This document shows positions 15,225-23,200 of a stretch of 48,304 nt of DNA, piece after piece; the first letter of the stretch is position 1; every line of letters begins with the position of its first letter. The position numbers and the translations under genes were made by a program. Source of the stretch: Planktothrix serta PCC 8927 (GTDB taxonomy: Bacteria; Cyanobacteriota; Cyanobacteriia; Cyanobacteriales; Microcoleaceae); assembly GCF_900010725.2 (NCBI RefSeq), contig NZ_LR734877.1, positions 574,130 to 622,433 of the forward strand, given 5' to 3'. The notes beneath the pieces are model-generated. The model saw only the letters and a program-made list of their open reading frames with translations. It had not been told where the DNA came from and searched no databases.

Positions 15225-16445
15225 ATGGATTTATCTTTCAAACAGTTTACGGTATACCTGACTTTACTCTCCCTCGGTGGAGGTGCGGGATGGTTAGGAA
15301 GTCGCTATGTCCAAACCAACAGCCCCACCCAGTTATCGGCGACGGTAGCTGTCGTCAAACCCTTGGCGACCATTCCTCCCCCAATGGTTACTGAACAGCA
15401 GGTAATTGACCGCAGTAGTCCTAATTTTATTGCAGAAGCCGCAGAAATTGTTGGCCCGACGGTGGTTCGGATTGATGCGACGCGCAAATCGGAACAAGAC
15501 GTCCCCGATGCCTTTAAAAATCCCCTATTTAAACGCTTTTTTGGCAATCAAATCCCCACACCAGAAGATCGAGTTCGCCGAGGAACAGGTTCAGGATTTA
15601 TTCTGCATTCTGATGGTCGCATTATTACCAATGCTCATGTTGTCGATGGGGCCGATACCGTCCAAGTCACCCTGAAAGATGGTCGGGTCTTTGAAGGGAA
15701 AGTCAAAGGGGTTGACCCGGTGACGGATGTGGCGGCGGTGAAAATTGAGAGTAAGGAGTTACCGACGGCTCCGATAGGTTTCTCGGAGAATTTAGTTCCG
15801 GGACAGTGGGCGATCGCCATTGGTAATCCGTTAGGCTTAGATAATACCGTAACCATTGGCATTATTAGCGCCACAGGACGTTCGGCTACCCAAGTAGGCA
15901 TTCCCGATAAACGAGTTCGCTTCATTCAAACCGATGCCGCCATTAATCCAGGGAATTCTGGGGGGCCGTTGTTAAACGATCAAGGTCATGTGATTGGGAT
16001 TAATACGGCAATTCGAGCCAATGCTCAAGGGTTAGGATTTGCGATTCCCATTGAAACAGCGATTCGCATGGCGAGTCAACTGTTTGTTAAGGGTAAAGCC
16101 GATCATCCTTATGTAGGGGTGCAAATGGTGGAATTAAATCCGGCGGTGAAAGCGGAAATGAATCAACAACTGGAAGTTGACCTCACCCAAGATACGGGGG
16201 TAATTGTGGTGCGGGTGGTGGAGAATTCGGCGGCGGCTCAAGTCGGAATTCTCAAAGGAGATATTCTGGTGAAAGTAGACGGCGTTGCGGTTAACACTCC
16301 ATCTCAAGTTCAAGAACAAATTGAAACCAAAGCCGTTGGAGAGGAACTCCCGATCGAAATTAATCGCCAGGGTCAAAAACAAACCCTAATTGTTAAAACC
16401 GGGGTGTTCCCCGAATCTGCCTTAGCAGGAGAATTTAATAATTAG
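15225..16445 (+). CDS. HtrA/Deg-type serine protease with PDZ domain
   Basis: A 406-residue periplasmic or lumenal protease of the cyanobacterial HtrA/HhoA/HhoB group. An N-terminal membrane anchor or signal (FKQFTVYLTLLSLGGGAGWL) is followed by a trypsin-like domain with His138 (TNAHVVDGA), Asp168 (DPVTDVAAVKI) and Ser245 (INPGNSGGPL). One PDZ domain follows at about 290-395 (PYVGVQM, GILKGDILVKVDG). These enzymes degrade or refold damaged exported proteins and form trimers or larger cages. The first in-frame start at 15201 is TTG; the ATG at 15225 is chosen. Which of the three paralogues this is cannot be settled here. Confidence 0.94.
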   Translation: MDLSFKQFTVYLTLLSLGGGAGWLGSRYVQTNSPTQLSATVAVVKPLATIPPPMVTEQQVIDRSSPNFIAEAAEIVGPTVVRIDATRKSEQDVPDAFKNPLFKRFFGNQIPTPEDRVRRGTGSGFILHSDGRIITNAHVVDGADTVQVTLKDGRVFEGKVKGVDPVTDVAAVKIESKELPTAPIGFSENLVPGQWAIAIGNPLGLDNTVTIGIISATGRSATQVGIPDKRVRFIQTDAAINPGNSGGPLLNDQGHVIGINTAIRANAQGLGFAIPIETAIRMASQLFVKGKADHPYVGVQMVELNPAVKAEMNQQLEVDLTQDTGVIVVRVVENSAAAQVGILKGDILVKVDGVAVNTPSQVQEQIETKAVGEELPIEINRQGQKQTLIVKTGVFPESALAGEFNN

Positions 16446-16459
16446 GGCGGGAAACAGGG

Positions 16460-16792
16460 TTAATTGGGGTCAATGGAATGGGTTCGAGAGAGGTTTTCTT
16501 CTAGGTGCATCCGTTGTTCCATCTGACGTAAAAAGTAACCCGTCATCATTGCTGATGCTAACAAACCCGCCAAGTTTTCCCGGTTGGTGGTAATCTGCAC
16601 GTCAAAGTGATCGGAGGGTAAGACCCCGACTAATCCTTGGACGTTTCTACTAATAATTTCTTTAATTTCTGAACTCGCAGACTGAGCCACCGTTGCCAAA
16701 ACGTCAGGATGTTGACTTTGCAGGTAGGTCAACAACGGGTTTTCGGCGGTTTCTTGAACATCAGATTTGGGAAAGTCAGGGTTAAAAACCAT
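16460..16792 (-). CDS. DUF760 family protein
   Basis: A 110-residue protein matching DUF760 of cyanobacteria and plants: ENPLLTYLQSQHPDVLATVAQ, EIKEIISRNVQGLVGVLP, and NRENLAGLLASAMMTGYFLRQME. Predicted helical and soluble. Function unknown. It follows scpB after 43 bases on the same strand, so the two probably form an operon. Its 3' end meets that of the HtrA gene. Confidence 0.9.
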   Translation of the reverse strand: MVFNPDFPKSDVQETAENPLLTYLQSQHPDVLATVAQSASSEIKEIISRNVQGLVGVLPSDHFDVQITTNRENLAGLLASAMMTGYFLRQMEQRMHLEENLSRTHSIDPN

Positions 16793-16835
16793 GATGTGCG
16801 TCTCTATGTCAGGCTTATGCTATTTCTAGTTTATC

Positions 16836-17351
16836 CTACTGTGCCGGAGAATCGAGGGGTAAATCTTCGGCAAAATTCAAAGATAATTGTTTAGGAAGCT
16901 GATCGACTTGGAAATACTGATGGAATTTTTTCGTGACTTGTAGCCAATAGGAGCGAGCGTTGGGTTGTTTGCGTTTGTGAACAAATCCTAGTTCTACCAG
17001 TTCTTGAACTTGTTGATACGCTCCTGATCCTCTTAATTCAACTAAATCGGTTTGGGTAATTCCCCCGTTGAGGGCGATGGCGGCTAAGGTTCTTAAGGCG
17101 CCGACTCCTAACTCTGGAGCGACTAAGGTGTGCATTAACTCCATATAGGCTTCTCGGAGTTGTAAGGTATATCCAGAGTCGGTTTCTACCACTTCTAAGG
17201 CGCTATCTCGATGGGCATAGTCGGACATGAGTTGAATTAATGCTTCTTCAACTTCTTTGCGATCGCACCCTGCTAATTCTGCTAGTCCTCCAATGGAAAG
17301 GGGTTGACCTTTTAAATACAAAATTGCTTCAATTTTCGCCAATAAACTCAT
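16836..17351 (-). CDS. scpB: Segregation and condensation protein B
   Basis: A 171-residue ScpB with two winged-helix domains (about 1-80 and 85-165). Family landmarks are LLAKIEAILYLKGQPLS, RDSALEVVETDSGYTLQLR, RTLAAIALNGGITQTDLVELRG and the closing LVELGFV. ScpB dimers bind the ScpA kleisin in the SMC complex that compacts and separates chromosomes. A GTG at 17375 would add 8 residues; the ATG at 17351 is preferred because homologues begin here. DUF760 lies 43 bases downstream. scpA and smc are not in the window. Confidence 0.93.
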   Translation of the reverse strand: MSLLAKIEAILYLKGQPLSIGGLAELAGCDRKEVEEALIQLMSDYAHRDSALEVVETDSGYTLQLREAYMELMHTLVAPELGVGALRTLAAIALNGGITQTDLVELRGSGAYQQVQELVELGFVHKRKQPNARSYWLQVTKKFHQYFQVDQLPKQLSLNFAEDLPLDSPAQ

Positions 17352-17504
17352 GTTTAAGCACAGATTACAGGTCACGGTTTGGAGTCCATAACTGTTGACT
17401 GTACACAGTTACCTGCTAACCGTCAACTTTTCATAGTAACTCAGAGTCAGTAGTCAGGAATAAGAGGAGCATTTTTTAACAGTTAACAGTCAACACCTCA
17501 ACCG

Positions 17505-17802
17505 TCGTAGGGGCGGGGTTCCCCATCGGTGTCAACTTAAAGCCAAAAGCCTTGAAATCAATTTCAGGCGTAGGGGCGAGGCGCGCCCAAAGTCCGTCAA
17601 CTTTAAGGCTAAAAGTAAGCCAAAAAACCAAAAGTTCGTTGATTTTTTTAAGCGTCCTAGATCCCCCCTAACCCCCCTTGAAAAGGGGGGAACAGGAGAT
17701 CAAAGTCCCCCTTTTTAAGGGGGATTTAGGGGGATCTAATCTGGGCTATAATTCAGAGGTTTTCGGCTTAAGTTGACACTAATGGGCGCGCCTCGCCCCT
17801 AC
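17505..17802. mobile_element. Nested inverted-repeat element, non-coding
   Basis: A perfect 20-base inverted repeat, GTAGGGGCGAGGCGCGCCCA, is at 17570-17589 and in reverse at 17783-17802. Inside, a second inverted repeat of about 33 bases per arm (17659-17691 and 17705-17737, built on AGATCCCCC and CCCCCTT) forms a strong hairpin. A further diverged copy of the outer arm begins near 17505. No coding sequence. The whole stretch 17352-17982 holds no gene apart from this. It resembles the dispersed MITE-like repeats of cyanobacterial genomes. Confidence 0.7.
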
Positions 17803-17982
17803 CCGTCAACATTTAACTTAGAAAATGGCATTTTTGTCAACTCTCTTGAGGAATATTTAAGCATCAACAGTGAGCTTAATTAAACTTAACAAAAATATAG
17901 AGTAACTGTAAGTTAGATAACAAAGTGAAACGCACAAATCATAGACAATCGGAAATAATATCGTAATTTGGGAGGCTTCAAA

Positions 17983-18216
17983 ATGACAAGGGAAAATCCA
18001 GTTCCCTCAAATTGTCGCAATTGTCGTTATTATAAGCCAGAAGGGCGGCGGGGGGGAACCTGTCAAATGTTTCATGCTCCCGTTCAAAGCCATTGGAAAT
18101 CCTGCACTTTAGCGACTTTACCTTTTATTTACCTATGGGATCAAGTCGATGTAGAATTTCAAGGGGTACAAGAGGGGAAAGATCCTAGAGTTCGCTTAAA
18201 GGATAATATTGTATAA
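17983..18216 (+). CDS. Small cysteine-rich protein, cyanobacterial hypothetical
   Basis: A 77-residue basic protein with four Cys in its first half, CRNCRYY, GGTCQMFHAP and KSCTLATLPF, so it probably binds one zinc ion or another metal. The C-terminal half is charged (VDVEFQGVQEGKDP). The start is well supported: a GGGAGG ribosome site lies 7 bases before the ATG at 17983. I recall similar proteins widely in cyanobacteria without assigned function. Cytoplasmic. Confidence 0.75.
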   Translation: MTRENPVPSNCRNCRYYKPEGRRGGTCQMFHAPVQSHWKSCTLATLPFIYLWDQVDVEFQGVQEGKDPRVRLKDNIV

Positions 18217-18265
18217 TCCTCATTGATCACGCTGAAAAATTATTTGTAGGATAGGAGGGCAAACT

Positions 18266-18316
18266 ATGATCAAAACTGTTTATAATTGTATTTTAGAATT
18301 ACTCCAATTTTACTAA
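18266..18316 (+). CDS. Possible 16-residue peptide with strong ribosome site
   Basis: ATG at 18266 opens a 16-codon frame (MIKTVYNCILELLQFY) ended by TAA. A perfect GGAGG sits 7 bases upstream, far better than most ribosome sites in this window. It lies between the small Cys protein and the M28 peptidase gene. It may be a short protein, a leader peptide, or chance. Confidence 0.3.
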   Translation: MIKTVYNCILELLQFY

Positions 18317-18389
18317 GTTGTTCAAGTTCGTTTTTTTTCAAATTCATGGTAAAATCAATCTGAAGAAAAACATCCTTTAAGATTAGTGA

Positions 18390-19238
18390 ATGCTGTTCAA
18401 TTTAAAAACCCAGTTAACTCAACATCTACAACAAATTATTCGGGAACGTGACCCTTATCTAGCTTCGGAGGGTCATTTTTATGTCCGTGAATATATTCGT
18501 CAGCAACTCCAACAATGGGGAACAGTAATTACAGATGAGTTTCAACTTCGGGGTAGAACCCATCAGAATTTAATCCTAAATTTACCTGCTTTAGCCACAA
18601 GTCATCAAGATGCTATTCTGTTAATTGGTGCTCATTATGATGCGGTGCCCGGTTGTCCGGGTGCTGATGATAATGGGACGGGTATTGCGGTTTTATTAGA
18701 ATTAGCGAGAACTATTGCGGAACATCCCCTCAACTATCCCGTTCAATGTGTAGCGTTTGATTTAGAAGAATATGGTTTTGTCGGGAGTCAACATTATGCT
18801 CAACATTTAAAAGAGCAAAACCAACCTATTCGTTTGATGCTCTCTTTAGAAATGTTAGGTTATTGTAATTCTAACCCTAATTCCCAAATTTATCCCCCTG
18901 GATTAAAATATTTTTATCCGAATTCTGGTAATTATATTGCATTAATTGGTAATTTAAAAACGATTCCTGATTTAATTAAGATTAGTCGCGGAATTCGTCG
19001 CACAAAAACGCCTTGTGAATGGCTTCCGGTTCCCAACCGAGGAATGATGGTTCCTGATACCCGACGCAGTGATCATGTTCCTTTTTGGGATTTAGGATAT
19101 TCAGCTATTATGGTGACAGATACAGCAAATTTAAGAAATCCTCATTATCACAAATCTACAGATACCCTAGAAACTTTAGATTTAGATTTTCTCACGGGAG
19201 TTTGTCAGGGTTTAATTGCAGGTTTACGGCGAGTTTAA
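18390..19238 (+). CDS. M28 family zinc aminopeptidase
   Basis: A 282-residue M28 peptidase. Two-zinc site ligands are visible: His82 in GAHYDAVPG, bridging Asp93 in GADDNGTG, catalytic Glu126 and ligand Glu127 in DLEEYGFVGS, Glu154 in LSLEMLG, and His254 in NPHYHKSTD. Length matches the single-domain bacterial type. There is no signal peptide, so a cytoplasmic peptidase or hydrolase is likely. Glutaminyl cyclase-like enzymes share this fold and cannot be excluded. ATG start; it stands alone. Confidence 0.9.
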   Translation: MLFNLKTQLTQHLQQIIRERDPYLASEGHFYVREYIRQQLQQWGTVITDEFQLRGRTHQNLILNLPALATSHQDAILLIGAHYDAVPGCPGADDNGTGIAVLLELARTIAEHPLNYPVQCVAFDLEEYGFVGSQHYAQHLKEQNQPIRLMLSLEMLGYCNSNPNSQIYPPGLKYFYPNSGNYIALIGNLKTIPDLIKISRGIRRTKTPCEWLPVPNRGMMVPDTRRSDHVPFWDLGYSAIMVTDTANLRNPHYHKSTDTLETLDLDFLTGVCQGLIAGLRRV

Positions 19239-19285
19239 ATCTGAGGAATAGCCTACAAAAATATAGAAAAATTGGGTTATTATGA

Positions 19286-19528
19286 CTATAGCAAATTATA
19301 ATGCCCTGAACTAAAGTTCGGGCTGAAAGCTAAAGTTATCTAAAGATAACTAAATACCTGTCTTTCTTAACCCGTTTTAACGGGTTTGAGCTTTTAGCCT
19401 GAAATTTATTTCAAGGCTTTTGGCATTAAGTTAACACGGATGGGAGGGACGCCACCCAGGTAAAAAGAGGGTTGGAAGGGACGCCACCCCTACGGGTTTT
19501 GAACACAAATTATTTGGACTTGCTATAG
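19286..19528. mobile_element. MITE-like element with CTATAGCAA ends
   Basis: The left end CTATAGCAA (19286-19294) is repeated inverted as TTGCTATAG (19520-19528). The interior has short dyads (CCCGTT-AACGGG; TCTTTAGA-type; GGGACGCCACCC twice) and no frame. A related element at 24590-24694 shares its right end, CACAAATTATTT followed by a CTATAG end. The right end lies 37 bases from the CHAT gene start and carries TATAGTTATAAT, which could act as a -10 region for that gene. Confidence 0.6.
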
Positions 19529-19565
19529 TTATAATCATAATGAATGTGCGTAGGGGATTGGGTGT

Positions 19566-22427
19566 ATGTTGCAACGAATTATTCGGTTTTTTAAACGATT
19601 ACTGCAACGACTCCTGAACCGACAACCACCGCCACCGCCACCCTCAAACCCTGTGCGTCCTAACCGTAGCGATACGGAATATGAGGGGTTATTTTTGCAA
19701 TTGTTGGAGATCGTGCATCAAGGTGCAAGTCGGGGTGAGGTGAAGGGATGGTTAATGGGAAATCAACTGAAACCGGGGGAGTTTGTCGTCTGGTTGGAAA
19801 GGTTTGGACAACGCATCGCAGATAACCCAACTCCCCAGGAAGAATTAGCAAAGCGGATGGTTTTATTGGGGAATTTGGAGATCGGAGAATTAGGAATTGT
19901 TGCGGGGAGAATTGGGAGAGAAATTTTAGAGGGAATTAATTCAAAATCAGATGATAATTCCTGGTTTGATCAGGGTTGTCAGCAAGTTGAAAAAGGTAAT
20001 TTTGAAGACGCACTTTTCTGTTTTGAAAAGGTTATTCAACTAGAACCAGATAATCATGTGGCTTGGAGCAACCGAGGCGCTGCTTTATCTTTATTCGGAA
20101 GGTTAGAGGAAGCGATTGATTCTTATGACAAGGCTTTAGAATTTAAACCGGACGATCACTATGTCTGGTACAACCGAGGCATTGCTTTAGATAATTTAGG
20201 AAGGTTAGAAGAAGCGATTAATTCCTTTGACAAGGCTTTAGAATTTAAACCGGACGATCACGAAGCTTGGAACAGCCGAGGCGGTGCTTTAAATAATTTA
20301 GGAAGGTTTGAGGAAGCGATTAATTCTTATGACAAGACTTTAGAATTTAAACCGGACTTACACCAAGCCTGGGGCAGCCGAGGCAATGCTTTAGCTTATT
20401 TAGGAAGGTTAGAGGAAGCGATTAATTCTTATGACAAGGCTTTAAAATTTAAACCGGACGATCACAAAGCCTGGTGCAACCGAGGCAGTGCTTTATATAA
20501 TTTAGGAAGGTTAGAGGAAGCGATTAATTCTTATGACAAGACTTTAGAATTTAAACCGGACTTTCACTATGCCTGGAGCAACCGAGGCGGTACTGCTGGA
20601 AAATCTTCCCATCCAAATCAATTCTTAACTTCTTTCAGTCAAATTGTTGCTAAACATCCTGAACTAAATCAACGAGGTTATCAGGGAAAAATAACTTGTT
20701 ATGAAATCGGATTAACTTATGTTAAAAAGGAGAAACAGCCGGAAGGTTGGGGACGGTTGCATTATTATATAGGTCGGGAGCACTATTCTGAAGGTCGGAG
20801 ACAAAAGGTAGGTGTTTCTGATTACTATGTTAAAGCGATTAACAGTTATAATACTGCCCTAACGGTTTTGACAGTAAACAATTTTCTTGAAAGCTATTTA
20901 GAGGTTTTACGAGATTATATTAAAGTCTTATGGGAGTTAGGAGAAACTGAAAGAGTAAAGGTATTACAACAAGAAGCAACGGATGGGTTGCGTCGGTTGA
21001 TTGAAGAAACGCCTTCTAATTATATAAAACAACAACTGTCCCTAAAGTTTATTGGGTTTGATCAATTAACTGTTGATTTAGCGGTGAAATCGGGGGATTT
21101 TATTAACGGGTTGGAGTTAGCAGAAGAAGGGAAAAATACCTGTTTGCGTTGGATGTTGTTAGGGTGGAGTGATAAGATTCCCAAGTTTAGTTATGGGGAA
21201 ATGCGACAATTTTTAACCGCAGCTTTTGGGGAGAAAACGGCTATTGTCTATTGGCATCTTAGCCCCATTGCTTTAACAACCTTTATTTTAAAACCGGATA
21301 ACCCCGAATTAGAAGTGATTCAACAACCGAGTATTCAAACTTTAAGTGATTTTGAAGATTGGTTAACAGATTGGAATAAAAGTTATCAAGAATATCGAGA
21401 AAAAACACCCGATAAAGACCGTTTATCGCGTGACTGGCGACAAAACATGATTCCTAACCTGAGAGCGTTAAAAGAAATTCTCAGAATTGATGAAATTATC
21501 GAAAAACTGGATAGCATTAATCATGTTATTTTAGTTCCCCATCGAGATTTACACTATTTACCCCTAGAATCTCTATTTTTATTAAGTGATTTTGCTCCTC
21601 CTCCCTTCAGTTTAACCCGTTTACCGAGTTTAAAAATCGGTCAAAACTTACAATCAACTCCTCGAATTACTGCCAATCAAACTTTACTAAATATTGAAAA
21701 TCCCCCTAGTATTATTCAAGCGGGAGAAGGAAATAAAAAACGGTTAATGCCTTTACCTGTGGCGGATATTGAATCGGAATTTGTTAGTCTCAGATTTGAT
21801 CATCCCACTCGATTAGCAGAAGATGAAACAACCTTAGAAAAAGTTAGCCAAGGGTTAAAACAAAAATACCAAGTTTTGCATTTTGCGGGTCATGGTTATT
21901 ATAACACAAATGATCCTAAATCATCGATGTTATTTTTAAAAGATAGCGATCGCTTAACCCTAGAAGAAATTATTCAACCCGATTATTGTCTCAATTCCTA
22001 TCAATTAGTTTGTTTAGCCGCCTGTGAAACGGCCGTTGCTGGGAAACAAACCATTTTGAGTGAATATGTGGGACTCGCAAGCGGGTTTTTAATGCAGCAA
22101 GTTGACCATGTTCTAGGGACATTATGGGTCGTTGAATCCGTCGCTTGTTCGTTATTTGTGATAGAATTTTATTATCGTTGGCAGGTTCTGAAGTTATCGA
22201 AAACCGATGCTTTTACCCAAACCCAAACCTGGTTAAAAACAGCAACCCATCAGGAGTTACAAGACTGGTGTGAAGCGAGAATAGCGGAGTTACCCCCGGA
22301 AAAAGGTTTATTAGGAAAACGGTTTAAAATCAGTGTCGATGAACTTGCTATAATAGAACAAAATCCACCTTTACAGCATCCCTACTATTGGGCTGCATTT
22401 ATTTTAAGCGGCTATGAAAGATTATGA
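19566..22427 (+). CDS. TPR-CHAT caspase-like protease
   Basis: A 953-residue protein. Order of parts: basic amphipathic N-terminus with a Pro run (1-30); a helical domain (about 37-123) common at the start of cyanobacterial TPR-CHAT proteins, perhaps an adaptor; six TPR units (about 131-341), several nearly identical; a helical linker (350-640); and a CHAT domain (about 645-953). The caspase-like dyad is present: His776 in LHFAGHGYYN and Cys820 in CLAACETAV. CHAT domains are proteases (separase/caspase clan) used in bacterial conflict systems, including ones that activate gasdermins or respond to type III-E CRISPR. The stop overlaps the start of the next gene by 14 bases. The target and trigger are unknown. 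ATG with AGGGGA upstream. Confidence 0.93.
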   Translation: MLQRIIRFFKRLLQRLLNRQPPPPPPSNPVRPNRSDTEYEGLFLQLLEIVHQGASRGEVKGWLMGNQLKPGEFVVWLERFGQRIADNPTPQEELAKRMVLLGNLEIGELGIVAGRIGREILEGINSKSDDNSWFDQGCQQVEKGNFEDALFCFEKVIQLEPDNHVAWSNRGAALSLFGRLEEAIDSYDKALEFKPDDHYVWYNRGIALDNLGRLEEAINSFDKALEFKPDDHEAWNSRGGALNNLGRFEEAINSYDKTLEFKPDLHQAWGSRGNALAYLGRLEEAINSYDKALKFKPDDHKAWCNRGSALYNLGRLEEAINSYDKTLEFKPDFHYAWSNRGGTAGKSSHPNQFLTSFSQIVAKHPELNQRGYQGKITCYEIGLTYVKKEKQPEGWGRLHYYIGREHYSEGRRQKVGVSDYYVKAINSYNTALTVLTVNNFLESYLEVLRDYIKVLWELGETERVKVLQQEATDGLRRLIEETPSNYIKQQLSLKFIGFDQLTVDLAVKSGDFINGLELAEEGKNTCLRWMLLGWSDKIPKFSYGEMRQFLTAAFGEKTAIVYWHLSPIALTTFILKPDNPELEVIQQPSIQTLSDFEDWLTDWNKSYQEYREKTPDKDRLSRDWRQNMIPNLRALKEILRIDEIIEKLDSINHVILVPHRDLHYLPLESLFLLSDFAPPPFSLTRLPSLKIGQNLQSTPRITANQTLLNIENPPSIIQAGEGNKKRLMPLPVADIESEFVSLRFDHPTRLAEDETTLEKVSQGLKQKYQVLHFAGHGYYNTNDPKSSMLFLKDSDRLTLEEIIQPDYCLNSYQLVCLAACETAVAGKQTILSEYVGLASGFLMQQVDHVLGTLWVVESVACSLFVIEFYYRWQVLKLSKTDAFTQTQTWLKTATHQELQDWCEARIAELPPEKGLLGKRFKISVDELAIIEQNPPLQHPYYWAAFILSGYERL
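20058..20590 (+). repeat. Tandem 102-base repeats encoding TPR units
   Basis: Five to six head-to-tail copies of a 102-base unit (34 codons) code for the TPR array; stretches such as GAGGAAGCGATTAATTCTTA and TTTAGAATTTAAACCGGAC recur almost unchanged at DNA level. Identity at silent positions means recent duplication or gene conversion, so repeat number probably varies between strains. Confidence 0.9.
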
Positions 22428-22854
22428 AGTTGAAATGTTAACGGCGTTTTTTGCCGCCTTAACTCAACAGTCTAAACCGTTACCTGCGGATTTCGTTGTT
22501 CAGTTAAATCAAATTAGTGAATCTTTAGATTTGAATCAATTAGATGAGTTGATTACTAATTCCATTTTGGGAAAAAATTATGACACTATCTATAACTTGT
22601 TAGTGTCTAAATCGAGTTTTCGCAATTTAGGATTAGATGTAATTCCGAATCATAAATCTGAGGTTGAAAACACAACTTGTACAGAAGTTGAGAATTTAGC
22701 GAGTCGTATTCCCGAACAAAATTTAGATGAAATTCTAACTCAGATTGAAACCCGACTTCATCAAGAAACATCTACATCTTTAATCAAAAGAATTTGCGGA
22801 AATCCTAATCCAAGTGAAGCCGCAAAAACCATATTCTTAACCTCTGGCTTTTAG
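22414..22854 (+). CDS. Small unknown protein coupled to the CHAT gene
   Basis: A 146-residue protein whose ATG lies inside the last codons of the CHAT gene (14-base overlap), so translation is probably coupled. The first 65 residues are helical (MKDYEVEMLTAFFAALTQ, LNQISESLDLNQLDELI), then a polar linker with ENTTCTEVEN, then another helical part. No signal peptide, membrane helix or known motif. I do not recognise the family. Its place suggests a regulator, adaptor or inhibitor of the protease; this is inference from gene order only. Confidence 0.75.
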   Translation: MKDYEVEMLTAFFAALTQQSKPLPADFVVQLNQISESLDLNQLDELITNSILGKNYDTIYNLLVSKSSFRNLGLDVIPNHKSEVENTTCTEVENLASRIPEQNLDEILTQIETRLHQETSTSLIKRICGNPNPSEAAKTIFLTSGF

Positions 22855-23200
22855 TAGGGTGCGTAAGCGAAGCGCACGCACCACCCCACAATTTATAATC
22901 AATAACCATATTAATTTACAATAAATTGTTGGGTGTTTAATATTTTTATTAGGTGCGTGTTTTATTAGGGGTTTTGATGCGTGTGGTTTTTTCCGGGGTT
23001 GAGGTGTAAATTTTTTTGGAGGTTGATGTGTGGATTTTTTCAGGTTGAGGTTTGGTGCGTGCACTTTGCTTTTTAGGGTTTGGTGCGTGCGCTTTGCTTA
23101 CGCACCCTACGGTTAGGGGGAGAGTTAATTATGGTTAATCAGTTGGGGTTTGGTGCGTGCGCTTCGCTTACGCACCCTACGGTTAGGGAGAGAGTTAATT
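22855..23200. repeat. Spacer of GGTGCGTGCGC repeats, with a duplicated start region
   Basis: The spacer carries copies of a dyad repeat built on GGTGCGTGCGCTT and AAGCGCACGCACC (22857-22886, 23049, 23080, 23150). Two 64-base copies with a 70-base period, 23076-23139 and 23146-23209, both contain the ribosome site and the words GTTAATTATGGTT. The first copy opens a 25-codon frame from ATG 23131 that stops at TGA 23206-23208, eight bases into the following gene. The same dyad repeat occurs near 34444. Confidence 0.8.

Noticed and set aside
22837-23064. 75-codon minus-strand frame between the CHAT-coupled gene and the membrane protein
   Set aside because: Lys/Pro/His-rich translation of GGTGCGTGCGC repeats; no start signal.
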